Of a stretch of DNA of 64,000 nucleotides, positions 26,201 through 41,200 are shown in pieces; position 1 is the stretch's first letter; each line of letters opens with the position of its first letter. The notes beneath the pieces were generated by a model that saw only the letters and a list, made by a program, of their open reading frames with translations, did no database searches and was not told the origin of the DNA. The position numbers were made by a program, and so were the translations under genes. Source of the stretch: Nomia melanderi (taxonomy: Eukaryota; Arthropoda; Insecta; Hymenoptera; Halictidae); assembly GCF_051020985.1 (NCBI RefSeq), contig NC_135008.1, positions 4,712,001-4,776,000 of the forward strand, in the 5' to 3' direction.

Positions 26201-29200
26201 ACGTACGGCTCTTTTGTACCGCGTTTCCGTAATAAAGGTCCTGTTCATTATACACCGTTGCATCGGGAAATGACGCGTGCAACCTTCGGATTGGCCGCCC
26301 CTCGGATCCGAAATCGAAATTAATCTGGGAATAGATATCGCTCCGTGGTTATTATGAAAAGTGTCGTTGTACTCTGCACCCAATGCGCGAGGAAACAATC
26401 ATCTGGCCGCTGATTGTTGGCTTCCATTAGCCCTTTGATGATGGACACCGGGCGTATTTCGAAGCGAATCCCAATTCCACTGTTATTTCACGTTTCAATA
26501 ACATCCTCCGCTGAAGTATTACTTTATCGTATCTATAAATTCGAACATTCGCTCGAAACGAGCGCACAGAACGCCGAAAGAGGGTTAAACATCGACGGAA
26601 GCGCCCGCGGGGAGCACAAACGCGCTGGTCCGGTCGTTCCTCGGCAGCGGCGCGAGCTCGGGCCGGCGAATCGCGGAAATCGCGCCCTCCGCGCCTGTGA
26701 ATTCCTTGGATCAGAAACGTTCGCGTAACAAGCAGTCCTTTTCGGCTAAAGTGGCGTTCGTGGATCGCGCCGCTCTCTGGCATCCACTGGAGCGTGTTCC
26801 GCGCGATTCCGTAGCCGGCTGTCGCCGCTAAACGGGGCTAAATGAACGCGCCCGATGTGCTTTTTCTCTTCTTTTCCCCCCTGCTCCTGGCCCTCGTTCC
26901 TCCTCCTTTTTCCTTTTTACACGCGAAGCATCCAACTTACACGGGCGCGCCGCTTATCCGACTCACCGAGCTCTCTCGCCCCCTCCCCGGGCAGGGTGTA
27001 GCCGTGCGCTGCAGGGTTGGAGGGATGCCGGAGAGAAAGAGAGAGCAGCGGGGTCGTCGGCTCGTCGGTGTATCTTTTCGAGCGATCAAAGAATTATCGC
27101 AGTGGAGCGGCAGGCCGACGGTGTTTGTCGTTTGATCGCGGGCCAACGATGCGTGACTTTGCGCGTTACCTGCCGCGACTGCGGTAGGCAGAGACGAGCA
27201 AACCTCCACGCTCGGCTCGGCTCCGCTCAGCTCCGCTTCCTCTCCGTTCTCTCTCTTTCTCTCTCTCTGTCGCGTTGTGCTCCCAGACACGCCGGCGTTA
27301 ACGGCCAACGCGTTAACGCATTTTACCCGAGAGCTCACCCCGTTTCTTTCCGCGTCTCGTCCTCCTTCTTTCTTTTTCTCCTCTCTTGCCCCCTTGTAGC
27401 TGCCCCCTTCCCCCCGACCCGCCGCGCCTCTCTCCCCTTTGTATCTTCTTTACCCTGTATCTCGTTCTCTCGTCGCGGCCCTCTCCGCCCGTCCTCCTCG
27501 CGTTCCACCCTCTGCCCACCCCTTTCGCCGGGCTCATACATCCAATATCTCTTCCAGAGGACCGAGGTCGGGTCCGCTGCCCTCGTCATGTCGTACTAAT
27601 GCATGTAATTGCAGCTAACCTCATTAAACCCGCCGACTGATGCCACTCGCTCAAATTGCGTCCCTGTCCTCTTGGTCCCTGTCTGCCACCCCCTCTCTCT
27701 CTCTCTCTCTCCCTCCCACACTCTTTCTCTCTCGGTTTCGTTCTCTATGCGTTTCTCTGTTCCCAGCCGCCATCCTGTTCTCCGTTCCGGCTCCACGTTT
27801 CGTTATCTCCGTTTCGCGTGCCCGACGATTCTCTTCCGCGTTTCTGCCCGACGCGTCCGCGTTTCATTCGGCCGCGTCTCGCTCGCCCCCGTTCGCCGCT
27901 GTTTCGGTCGAGTCCGATACCGCCGACTCGATGTCCGCGTGGCTTCGGTGAATTCAACGCGGGGACAGTTTGTTCTTCAGCTTCGCTGGCTTCAAAGATC
28001 CGTTTCGACGCATTCTTCGAGGCCCGGTGTTGGAAGCTCGAGTAAATCATGATTCCGCGACGCTGAGGGGTGTTAATAGACACTGGTCATTCGAAATATC
28101 CCAGATTATGTGCAGCGAGTTAATTAGAATTCTCGTTCGTTTTGAAAAATGACCGCACGCTATAATGGACGCTGTATCTTGGTCACCTGTCGCTGTTCGT
28201 CATTCGACGAGCAGTGGCAAACAACGCGGTATCTTTGAGCAAACACTTCTGCCCGGTGCCTGCGATCATCGAATACGCCTAGTGATCCGGGTCGTTTTAA
28301 TCGGGAACGGGATGCAGGATTCGCCGCGGAACGGGGCGGCTGCGTGTTCCATATGAAATAGAGTTACTGCTTGTAAAACGGTGTTTGTATTGATCCGTAT
28401 TGCGTAGGCGTATCGGCTGTAAAATGTACCGAGTCAATCCCGAACATTACCAAAACCCAATATCGGCCGCGATATTGAAACCGATATATTGCCGTCCGGA
28501 AATCTGCCAGTTACGATAAACGCTCGAATGCCCCATCATCATTCCCCATTCAAAAACCCGATCGAATTACTTCTGCGGCCCCACGGCTCGCCCCTCCCCC
28601 CTCTCTCTCTCTCTCTCTCTCTCTTTCTTTCTCTCTCTCTGTTTCTCTGTCTCTCCGTTTTCCCTCGTTCGTTCATTCTCTCCGCCGAATTCCGAGCCGA
28701 CAACGTTAATCTTTTTCCTCCGTTGATCGTGCAACATTAGCCGTCCTCTCCGGCCGGGGACGAAAGAAATTCTTATCGTTTCGAATCACGGAAACGCCGA
28801 CGCTGCACTCGGCGTCCAGTCACGTAGTTTTATTTCATTAATGCGATCCCAGCGCGCCGCTTCGTCTGGCATCACGTAGCTTCCATACAGAAACTAAATC
28901 CCGATCTCGCGTGGAATCCTTCGGGCGACAGTTACGTGGTACATTAAATCCATAGAGGGCCGATGTGTGATTCGAATAGTTCAATTCGCTGGGCGACGCG
29001 TCTGATCGCCGGTGTCCTTTTCTACTTGTGCTTTGATGCGCGGTTCGAATGCTTCTACTGGTAGAACAGTCTGATCGAAGAAGGCCTCTTCTACTTACAC
29101 GGTAGCTTTTGCTTAGACAATTTTATCGAGCCATCGAAGTATTCACAGTTGTAACTGTGATATTCGAAATTTTGGACTTGATTTATTTTACGAGAAAAGA

Positions 29201-32200
29201 GCAAGGAAGTAGAGTAGTACGAGGTAAAACAGAGTGAGAGTAAAAGGATGATTATAGTAGAGATTAAGGATGGATCTCTTTGGAATTAGGGTCAAGCGAA
29301 GATTAGAATATCTCAAGGAGGTTAGCCGGTAACGAAAAGCTAAGAGACCTCAAAGGAAAGACATTTGAACGTATCTTTCGATATTTTCACAAGCATATAA
29401 GTTATTGCTACAGAGAATGTATAAATAACTACTCAGCCTGCACGAGTTAGAGAAATAACAATCGCCTATCTATGGGTCAACGAAGAAACTGGTTCGATCG
29501 CCTAAAGGGGAGTTCTCGTTTTTCTTTGACGCTCGTAGAGTACTCCTAATCGGAGTGCCGGTCGCAGGGTAACGTGTCACGCGTGCAGCGTTAATTAGAA
29601 AACACTTATGTCGGACGAACGTCTTACCGCGCAGAGGAACAGGTCTCGCCTGTGTTAAGGGTGGAGGCGGCGTCAGTAGTGCATGCACGACGACGTCTGG
29701 ACCACTTGGCGCTCGCATTACGGGAACCCCTTTCTACTTGGTACTCTTCCTTGCCGGGAAGGTAGCGCCTCCTTCAGCCTCCGCATCCGATTTTCTGGAG
29801 GAAGAAAATGAACTCTCATATAATTATTTTCCTCATTAACATTGTGGCCCATTGTTCCGCCGCGACGAGAGGCATAGTCTTGCCGCCGCGGCATTTTAAT
29901 TGCATTCCTATGTGCAACCAGGCCTCAACTCAAAGGCGGCCGTTCTCCATTGTGCGACACCCTCTGCGGGATCATCCGATAGTAATTTTTTGTAGTCTCG
30001 TTAAGAGATTCGGCGGAGCCACCGTTCCGGCCGCGTCTTTTCCCCCGAAATTTCGTCTTGAGAACGAAAGGCGCACCGTTCGTCCTGGAAATAAAGAATA
30101 TCCTGTCCGCCTTTTTTGTCGCTTTCCTTTTCTGGAACGCTCGTAGCATTAAGGAGAGAAAGTGCGTTCTCGTTAGTTCAGTGAAAAATAAGTTGATAAT
30201 TAGTAGCACGGTAATTGCGAGGTTCGCGTTTAAGAGCGACTTGTCATTGGAATTGAACTTCGATCAAGAGCCGAAACGACCGCGATTTTCCTTGATACGA
30301 CTCGAGCCGCCGCCGCGAACCTGTTAATTTCGTCGATTACGCGTTCCCCGGAGCACTCCTCAGATCGTTAGCATTCGAACACGCGTCAGAAATAATAACA
30401 CGGGCTTTAAGCGAAATTACACGTGCTTCCAATTACGGAGTATTATTCACGCACGATAACCGCTTCTCTCCGCGGTTCCCCGCGAGAGAACGCTGGAATC
30501 CGGGGCGAGAGGATTTCATAATTTTCTCTCTCGAAAGTATATTTCGTCTGTTACGCTCCGATCGTTCCCGACCGTCGATAAACAAACTATTAAACAGCGG
30601 CTTAACAATCCGGCCCGTCGAAACGGTGACAGACAGAGAGACACGCTCGAACAGTTTGTCTCCGTCGCCAATTATAGAATTTTCCACGTTCTCGCTCTAC
30701 GTCGTGCTCCTTTTCCTCCCTTGTTAAAACGAGACGGGCGCACACGGACAGAGATGTGGAACAAGAGAGGAGAAAAAACAGAGAGGGTTGATTTCTCGCG
30801 ATCGTCGCCATTCTCTCGGCCCGAAAGAATGGGAAGAGAGTTCGTCGAAAACTCAGCCACAATGTTTCCATCCTGCGCCATTACCGTGGCATTCTGTTAT
30901 TCCATCTCCGACGAACGAACGAACGAACGAACGAACGAACGAACGAACGAACGAACGGTTTTCCATCCGATTGAAAAGAAAAGGTTCGAAGAGGTCCGCG
31001 AAACGTTCGAGCGCGCAGCGTCTCGACGGTCTTATCTAACGGCGTCCCCATGTTCGCGACACGGATTGTTAACTGAATCCGGGAGCCTTCATTGTTTCAC
31101 CACCGAGAGTCCCGAGCACAACAGTGCTCCATTGTATTCCCGGTCGCGTTCATTCAGCTTTTTCTTCCTCTTCTCCGGCCGCTTTTTCTCCCCGCGGCGA
31201 GAGAGAACCGAACGGAGAGAGAAAAAGAGCGAGGAGAACGAATCTTCCCCTCCCTCTCCCCTCCCACCGATCCGTCACCGTGGTTCGCGCGCCATCCTCC
31301 GCGCCGTTGTGCTCGCTCGAAAAATTTTCTCGTTTCGTCGATGGACTCTCAGAGCCGCGCGATGCACCTTGAACTCGCCGTTAATGGATTCGGTTACGAT
31401 GCTGTTTGGCAATTACCGCGAGACGAGTAATATTCCCAGCCAGCGTGCGTTCCGTATTTCTGGCTCTCCCGTTGATTCCGAGACGGCAGAGCTTTCTGTT
31501 AAATTAACCCCCCGCCCGGCGCATAATTTCCGTTTGTTCGTTTTTCGGCTTCGCGATTTCGTTTTTCGTTGGCTCCGGCTCGTCGACGGACTCCTCGACG
31601 ATAATCGGGTTCGATTGTTCCTCGCGAATTCTCGAATAAATTCTATACAATTCTCTCTCATAGGTTTCGATATAAGTAACTTCAATATTATATACAATCG
31701 ATTATTCCACGTCGTTAATCGAGTTTCCATTTAAACACAGTTTCATTAATAGAGAATCGATGGTAGCGTTACACGAAGTATTCCACGAGATTTCAACCCT
31801 TGCTCGAAGCAGTCCTTTAATTAAAACGATCCCGTCGGTCGATCCGCGGCGTCTGCGCTTGTTTCTCGATCCGCGCCGCGGGTATTTTGGTTCCGGGTCA
31901 TCGTTTATCGAGGATATCAGTCGGTTTCCTTGGATGATGCTTCTGGGATCTGCGAGCACCGTCGCCGCGGCGTCGGCGACGGATAATGTGTGTTTCGGCC
32001 GCGGCGCCGAGAATAGTTCAAAGTAAATAGCATGCCTTGAGTGGTGCCCTCTAATCTCCTTCTTCTCCTCACCGCGAGGAATATTCTGATTGCATTATGA
32101 CCGAGCACAGCCAGATAACGCTTCTCCAAAGGGATATTCGACCGTGGCTGATGTAACGCGGCTCTCGTTCCTCGAGAAGCTACCACTGGCCGTTCGTTGT

Positions 32201-35200
32201 GCTGCTCGTATATAAAAGCAAGGATAATCATTGTCCGTGTAACAGTACCGCGCGATCCACTACGCCCCTTATTTAACCCCGGCGAGATCTATGGATCTTT
32301 TGTGAGTCATCTATATCGTTCTTTACGCTCGGCGTGTAACCACAGTCGAACGCTGCTTGCAACGTTAACGCGCCTGTGATTGTTACTTACTCGAACGTGT
32401 GTCCTATTCGATAGAAACAAAGAGAGACGGAGGAGGAGATCACCAGAGATTCCACCGTTTCATATCGCACGCATAGCTCCAACAAAGAAATTGTTTATTC
32501 GTGGATCTCGAGATTTAGAGTCCTCTAGGCGGCAAGCCAATTCCTGTAACGTACTCCGGGATTTTGAGTGTTCCCGCGATCTATATCGGGAACTTAATCA
32601 AGACAGTGCGTTGCTATAAATAATCCGATGGTATCCGCGTACCCGCGGAATATAAATTTCATTCTCCCTTTCAATCAATAACCCCGTGCAGCAGGAAACG
32701 TTTCCTTATCTAGCGAGATAACGCCGGAGAGCTGGTTTTGCAACTAAGTGATATTTAACGGGCAACGTTAACGACCCGTGTTCCGTGCAACGGCCGCTCA
32801 TAAATATTGCAATTATCACTTCCTAAATAAGCCACGCCTTATCGATTCCACGGCCGATTACTTTAATCGTGGCCGCGTTAACCTTGCATCCAGCCGCGAT
32901 ACATTACGCCGGCCGGCGTGTAATATATGAAATAACCCCGGATATTCACGCAATATTCCCACGAATGGTGCCGCGATGCTGTTCTGACCGGAGCGGCGGT
33001 TCTTGACCCGCGCACTGCACCACCTGTAAAAAATCCCCACCTCTTAATGGGTATAGGAAACTGTTCCACTCTTAGCGGTGATATACAGGGTGTCGAACAT
33101 GCGTGGCGAGGATACGATACGTAAATAATATTAATGTAACGGTTAATAGTTAAAGTCGGCTTTACGATCGTCTGCTGCGAGGGGCATTCGCCGTAATTAT
33201 TGGCTTTCCGGGAAAATCGGTTCTTCGCGCGTGGCTTTTTGCATCATCGCGAACGTTGCTCGGCCGATTTATGACCGTACACGTGAGTGAAAGTTAAGAC
33301 CCGAATCCAGGAACACCTGGGAGTCCTTTACAGGGTCTCTAGAATTCCTCTGGATCACCACTCAAACATCTCTATATTAAAACATCTCGAGATCTGTAGC
33401 TTTTCATAAATTTTCAAAACATACTATTTCTCATTATCTAAAAGCTTCTCGTAGACGTTAAATATTTAATCTCTATACTTAAGAATCTCCAAAGAATCAT
33501 CGGAGACAAATATCTTCCAACTCTCTAGAAGCTTCTACGTTTCCTACAAAGATGTGTTTTACTGCAACGTTCTTCAACCTAATTATATATTATTCGACGC
33601 ACAATAAAACGAACCTAAAATCGCGATAGAAAAAATTCCATTGACTCGACGAGTTGATCGCAGCATCGTATACCAGAAGAATTGTTAATAGCCCGGAGTA
33701 TTCGGCGAATGGCAAAGGAGCACGCTTGCTGGCGCGCGCGTAGAGGCCCGCTCGAGAGTCACGTCGTTTGCAAAACGTTCCAGAATGAAATGGAAGTAGG
33801 TACTGGGCGGGCATTGAGTGCGGTTATACTTGTAACTTGGACGGCGACCCCGAGAGAGAAACCGCGAGTGCGGTAGTAAGAATTCCACTGTGCGCGGATG
33901 TGAATGAGCCCCGCAGCTGCTACATTCCTGTGTGCCATCGCCGCGGCACCCTTTTTCCTTTCTTTACGTTCCTCCTTCAATATTTTAGCCGAACCGTCCG
34001 CGGGGAACCGGCCCGTCAGATTTTTCCCCGGCCTCCGTCCAACCGGCGGTGCAAATTTTTCGTCGGCTTCGCCCTTGCACGCCGCCGGCGAACAGCAGTT
34101 TCGGTAATCGTTTCAACGCGTCCGTACCGTTTTCGATAGCCGCCCCGATAGGCGAGTGTTTATTGACGCGCGAATAACCGCGCTGCACCGCCGCGTCGTT
34201 CCTCGTCGCTTTATTTCCGAGTTGTCACGCAGAAATTGCCGCGAACGCCGCTTCGCTGTCGAACGTACCCGTCCCGTCTTTAATAACACCGTCGTTACCC
34301 GTTACACACGCAACAAGTTGCGGAATAACGAAATGATAGATGATTCGAGTGATTGATAAGTTTATTACACGGCCCGTAGTCTTCCTTTATCTTTCCGACC
34401 GTCGTTAATGCTTCATTTCTCAAATACCGAACGCGTCGTTACTCGGGGAAATATAATATAATACGCGGCGGAGGTTCTAGGCGGAATTACCGTATGTTAA
34501 TACGAGATTCTGAAGCGTTCTCGATCAATGGAGTAAGGAATGAAAATTCCACAGTCGAGGAATGCTCCCCGAGAACTATTCACGAATTTCCCGGAGGTGG
34601 AACCGTATTGTTGGCGTAGGCTCGCGGTTGATCGCTCTGTTTGGATAATTGAAGTGTAATCCGAGCGGCTCGGGGGCAATTAACGAGCGCTATTCCAAAA
34701 CGAGCACGGCGCGGGGCGAGGCCTCCGCGCTGCCAGGATGCGAGTTTCAATTCACGCGTATTTCTGGTTTACCCCGGTTCCCGCGTGTCGTCCCAATCTT
34801 TATTTCGGTTCTCACGTTTCGCCGGCACGTATGCACGGGACCGCGGGACACACGAACGCTGGCGCGTGCGCCGAAATAAATATTGCATATTTCTGTACGG
34901 ATGCACCGCGTCGGAACGCGGCTCATATCGGCTTACGATACCGCTGCAGCCGCGCGGCTCCCTTTCCCGCGGCTCGCTCGCGAGCGACGAGCAGCTGAAA
35001 GACAACGACGATTTAAGGGACACGCGAGATTGGCCGACGAAAGAATTGGTAATAATGAGAGATGAATTTGGGCGAACTATCCTCGCCGCTCGCATCGATC
35101 CTTCGAATAATTCTTATTTATCATTTCTATTACTCATCGAGAGCTCCATAAAGGCATTATAAATCCGCAACAATGTAAATTGGATCATTCTTCATGAATA

Positions 35201-38200
35201 TTCCTCGTTAGCAGCGGAATCACTCATTTATCTAATGAGGAACTTACTGTTTTTTTATCAATGTTTTGAAACAGTGTTTCTCTGGAAACCTGAATCGTTC
35301 GTTACAAGCAGAGAGCAGAAAGCATTGAAAAATCTGCATGTCTCCGGCTCGCTTTTTATCCGAGCGTGTATCACACGTCATCGAATCCATTAGAATTGTT
35401 CATCTGATTTCCATCGGAGCCAGTTTTTCCTCGCCCAGTGACTCGTATGATCTGTTTTTACATCATCCATCAAACAATTATCTTCCTAGCATTAAGCGCG
35501 TGAATACAGAACAGGGGTTCTGCAAAAAAGTTGACATCTGGAGGTATTAATTAAATTGGCCGATGAATAACACTCGCAAAAGCGTGATGTCGCATTCCGT
35601 TGTGCCTCTCTCACGCGCCCGCGTGTCCGCCGGATAATTTCTTTCGACCGGATTGGCCTGGATGCGCCTGACGCGCGCGAGCGTCACCCTTTGTTACCCC
35701 AAGATCGAAATCGTTTACACGCTCTGAAACGGGTAACTCTTCCAAGCTGCGTAACTGAAACGGGAAAAGCCTCGAAGAGTGCATTAATCAAACAAAGCTA
35801 AACTTCCTGTAAGTTATGACACAATGTGTTCAAGTATTTTAATTCACACGCTACATTGTATCTCATTACACGAAGCGATTAAAGTGTAAGCATAAGAAAT
35901 CTGCATTTCTTGGATTTGAATATTTGAAAAGGTTAAAATGTTCCGCTTTTGATTCATATGTCGATCGTAAATAGCGAGTACAAGTTGCGATCGAGGCGCG
36001 ACATCCGTAGCCAATGCGAGTTTAAAAAAGGAAGCGTGAGATTTCGCAGTTGGTTCGAGAAAAAGTCACGCGAACGGTCCATCGCGAGAAGAGCACGAAG
36101 AAAACGCGAAGAAAACGCTTCTCCGCGTTGCACGGCGCAACCGGCTAAGTAATGGATACCTTGATCGGTCACGCACGATTCCCCGGTATAAGTTGCCGTG
36201 CAAAAAGCGGCTCGCAGCCTCATCCTCGCGCCGATCGTCGTGGGCGTGCTGCGGCGGGGGCAACTGCGCGAATTAGAATCGCGGTTACCGAGGGGAGGAA
36301 GACGAGAGGGTCCGCGCCACGTGCATCCCGCTGTATTATTCTCGATTTTCGAGTGGCGATGCCTGCCCCCCCTCTCCCCGAGCCGTTGTGAACCAGACCA
36401 CGAATCTCGTGGCTACACTCGAACTCAGAAAGAACGAGGAGAACGCGTAGACGGGCCGCGAGGGGCGCGGAGGATGGGGTTGAAGCGGAAGAGAAAGGGA
36501 ACAAAGGGAGGAACTCCTGCCGTTGCGGGTCTCCACGGTGCCCTGTGACTTCATTCTCGCGGCCACGCGGCCGCAACACATACAAAATTAATTAAAGTCG
36601 GCGGTGAACCCAAGGGGCTGTTTATTGTACCTCTCCCCAGAGCGGGGAGCGCCGTAAACGGGATAGGGTGGTGGGTAGCTAGGTGGGCGCCGCTTATTGT
36701 GCCGGTCCTCCTTCTTCCCTTTCCCTTTGTTTCTTCACCGGCTTGCCTCTTCCTCTTTCTGGCATCCCTTCCCCGCGATTCCTACGCACTCCTCTTCCTC
36801 CTTCGCCACCCCTTTCGGCGCCGCTCGCTTCCGATCTCTCGCGCTCGAGTCGACAGCGAGCGCAGCGGCCGCTCAAGTGGCGAGCAAACCTCGCCTTGTT
36901 AGGAATTAATCACTTTCTAGGCGGGGCGGCGGGCGAGGGGGACACGGACAAGGCACCGCCGGCATCTTCAAGCGTTATTTTAATTGTGAGCAAATTAGCG
37001 GGATGAAGCGTTGCGATCGGAAATGCCTGGACGGGATTCCGACGCCACCGGGTATCGGTACAGTGACCGATGGTTAATGATCGTAGATGGTAATTCAGCG
37101 TTTCCTCGAGCCGGATGAAAAATAAGAAGCGGCCGGTGCCCGGTTCTGCAACTTGTTCTACGTTTGGTCAACATTGTGGTTTTTGCGTTGTCTTCGTTTA
37201 ATCCCCGCTTGCGTTCGTTAATGCGCGCCTCGCAGCCTCTTCTTGCCATCCGAGCATCCCTCGGAGTCCGAGCGCGAGTCGCTTTTTGCCGCAATTATCC
37301 GTGATATAGGTGTAATTACTTATTCCGCGGTGCGTCCGAGCCTTTTCTAATCTATTTTTAATACGATCCTGTTCTACCCTTCCTCATTCTTCGGCTATTT
37401 TTCATTTTACCTGCGCGCGCCGCGGCGATGCTCGCCAAGCACGGGCGAGCATTTGGAATGCAAATCGTGTATCATTCGCCTGCATGAATTCTGAGCGGTA
37501 TTAATATCGCTGTAACGGTCATTCTTTATTGCGAATAAGTGATATACGTTCCCCTCAATCAATTACATATTCTTACGTCGAAAGTAATAAAATCCCCTAG
37601 ACAGTAACTGCGCTTCTCGAGCGGACGAGTCCGCTTTTTTCCCCCCTCCGGCGCGCTCCACATGGAAACGCAATATTCCCCGGCACAAAAACCCCTTTAG
37701 ATCATCCTCGAAAATTTCCCGTACGACCGGCTTCTCGAACCGTCCTAGTCGACCGTGCGCCGAACGATTTCCGCGAAGCGAATCCCGCGCCGCTCACAAT
37801 CACGGCCGGGTTCGATGAAAGAATCGCCGGATGATTGCTCGGCCGTGACGTTTCCAACGGTGTCCGTCGACGTTCGTTGACGCGCCGGTAAACCAATCGA
37901 GGTGTCGAAGTGGCGCGGCGCGACAGTGCCGACGACTGGAGGAACGCCGTCGACGAAGGAGAAGGATCCTCTCGAGGAGCGTTGACGTCGGGAGCGGACA
38001 CGGCGACGGGACAAAGATGAAAAAAGGTGGATGGAGGTCGCCCGCTGAAAAGAGTCTAGATCCGTGGACGGATCGGTGCGCGAAGGAGGCGAAAGGAAAG
38101 GGACGAGAGAAAGCTCGGACGGTGGAGGAAAAAACTAAATAAGAAAAGAAAGCAGGGCGGAGTCGGGGGAAACGCGGGAAAGCCGTGACGAAAAGGTGGA

Positions 38201-41200
38201 GCGGCGAGTCGGTCGCTCGGCTGCCGGAGGTGACGGGGTTGCTTCGGCCGCGTCCCGACGTCCCCCAGTCCCGAGGGAGGCTCGTCCGTCGTTTCGCGTA
38301 CGTATCCTCGCAGAGAGATCCCTCCTCCCCCGGCGAGGAGATAAGAAGCCGAAGACAATAATCCCACTGACAGTCGGCTCATCGTCGCGGCTTATTTCGG
38401 CGACGTGCGTCCGAGCTTTGAGCCGTTAAGAGGAACATGCTCCTCGATGTCTGCTGTCAACCGTGGCCGTCGCGGTTTAATGCCGTTAATGCCCCCGGTC
38501 CGAGTGCTGCGTCGCGGCTCCGATGCGATTCAGACGGCCGCGGTTCGATCGAATAAAAGAACTTCCTCGTGCGGAGCGGCCCGAGGAAACATAAAGACCG
38601 GCATTGTGGGCGCACGAGTCGTTTGACGCGCGATCGTCCGGGGATACTTCAGACGGGATTTGTCTTATTGTTCTTGGACGTTGTCGGAGGAGACGTTATG
38701 TAGGCCATTGCTCGTTGACGAGGGTAATCCTTGTCGTTTCGGATTCACCCGCGGAGTTGGATTACCGATTTTATCGGGCTCGCCTCTCGCGAAACGGAAT
38801 ACCGTTGTAATCGCGTCGCCAGATACGTCACGAGCATTGTTGTAGACTTTGGTACACTGTCTGAAACCTGAACACATTAGATCCTATGGAAATAGAGATA
38901 CTCTGTCGATACTCTCTATGAAATTAAAGGGATGGACAAAATTGTTACTATTTAACTATGGAAGGGCAATCTATTATAGACACTCGACACTACCAAGATT
39001 CAGCGCAAGCCGTCCACGAAGACGTGTAAACATTTTCCGGTCCGCGAGCGATATCCTCCCGCTGACGGCGCCGATTTCGCGCGCGAGCATCGCTCGAGCA
39101 CGTTCGCTATCGCCCGCGGTATTCGTGTCAGTTCGCGTGGATGAGGAACGCGCCGCCGAGAATCGTAAAAGATAAGAGAACGCGGCGAGCGGTCGGACAC
39201 CGAGCGGTGTATAGTTTAAGGCGATGAAACGGCCGCTTATAAAGTATTCCCCGGTGCTGTTAACGTCGCTCTCTCTATTTGGCGTACGCGTCCACCGTAC
39301 GATAACTCTATTTGCCCACGGTGTGGTCTGTTACTGCTGCGAACGCGTCGTGGCCGTTCCTCTACCGTTAGCCCGCGCGCCAGCGTCCGGAGCTCTTCGT
39401 GCACGCGGATCAGCCGAAGTAGAAGTATCCGTTTCCAGTGACACGCCAGCGACGAATCAGGGATTTCGGGGCCGTAGAGGCGGCCCGTAAATTTCCGGGA
39501 GCGTAAATATTATCTCGTGCCACGTTCGCTCATTTAGCGCTTGCGTCCCCGTTCCGTAGACCAATGGGATTCGCGTTGGACCCGCGGAAGAACCGTTTCT
39601 TTCTAGAGTTCCCAGTTGATAGGAAATATTATTCTAGCGATATCGAATATTATATTCCATTTTAAATATCGAATACGAAACGTCGAACTGCTTCTCACCG
39701 TTTTAATCTTGTCTTCCGTGCGTTGCAGTTTGGAAGCTGATCTCGCGCTAGAAATAGCTATCCTATATAGAAGAGTTAATTAGTAATTTCCTATATGCTC
39801 GACGCTGGTTACACATCCGATCGCTCGAGGAACGTCTGGCGACGAACATTACAATCGGTCGCCGATGACGCGATACGAAAATGAGACAAAGTCGTCTTTG
39901 TGACGGACACCCCGTCAGAGGCGGCGCGCGAGTGTGCGATGGAACGAAGCAGGCCGTTCGATCCGGTAATATTGTAGTCGACACCGCGCGAAAGGGGATT
40001 ATTAATATTAGCCGGTTTCGAGAAACCGTGCGGTGGTTCCAGCACAGCGGTGATCGGGCAATTTGTTTATTCGCCGATGGGGAATATCAAAAGGACTAGA
40101 GCCGGCGGAATAGATAATAAACATCGGCCAATAAAGCCGCCCGAAAATATCCCCGTTGCAACGTATCCGGCAGTTCGCGCGTGTGCCCGCGTTTTCTGTG
40201 ATCTATGATTATGGATTCCGCGATGTCGATACCAAACGTATAGCTTTTGAGGCGCGCGGGCGCGCTGCCGGCTCAGACGGGCGCGCGCTCTCCTCCGCCG
40301 CCTCCGCCCCCGCTTCTCGGAAGAAGGACCAAGGGAAGCCCACTCCGTTTGTATTTCGAGCGGGCGTTTACGTATCGGCCCGATTGAACGGTTCCTTTGT
40401 TACCCCAAGATCGGGAATCGTTTACACGCCGTGAAACAAGTAACTCTTCCAAGCCGCGGAACAGTTCCCGATTGAAAATGGAATCTTTCGAAACCTTTGA
40501 CACTGGAAAAACCTCGAAGGTTGTATCAATCGAACGAAGTTCGAAACTTCCTGAAAATTACGACATAAATTGTTCAAGTATTATAATTTACATGTCACAT
40601 TGTATATCATTACACGAAACGATTAAAGTGTAATTATAAAAAAATATGCCTTTCTCGAATTGAAATATTTATAAAGGTTAAAATGCTTCTGATCTATTTG
40701 TCGATCGTAATTAACAAACACAAATTGCGATCAAGGTGCGACATCGATAACCGATGCGAGTTTAAAAAAGGGTGGCGTAATATTTCGCAGTCGGTTCGGA
40801 AAAAAGTCACGCGAACGGTCTGTCGCGCGAAGACCACGACGGCGGCGACGATGAAGGGTTTCGAAGAGAATGATTCGTCAGAAATTCGCCAGAGATTTGG
40901 TGTCTCGGGCAAATAGACGAATCGGGGAGAAAGGGGGTGGCTCTTCTTTTCAGCGAGTCCCGTTGCTCCCGGGCTGAAGAATATCGCGCTCGATGGCCCG
41001 GTGGACCTTCCTGGCAATAACGCGCGGCGATCCACTACTCTTCTTCCCGTGGAAAAGCCGCGCAACGAAAATACCGCTTCCGGTTGCCCCAGATTCCGCA
41101 TTCACAAGTTTCATTGCAGCGGGCCGCGCGCGGCCAGCGGATCCCGTTCAAAGCGGTCCATAATTTATGTATCCCTGCGGCCACCCCTGTCGTGTCGTCG

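Noticed and set aside
25072..26398. Several overlapping frames of 130-207 codons on both strands
   Set aside because: The frames conflict with one another and none resembles a protein; this is typical of GC-rich non-coding DNA.
30721..31734. A 337-codon plus-strand frame with an Asn-Glu-Arg-Thr repeat
   Set aside because: The repeat is the ACGA microsatellite. The rest has no domain, no splice context and the composition of GC-rich intron. It is the longest intronic frame, so a transcript check would settle it.
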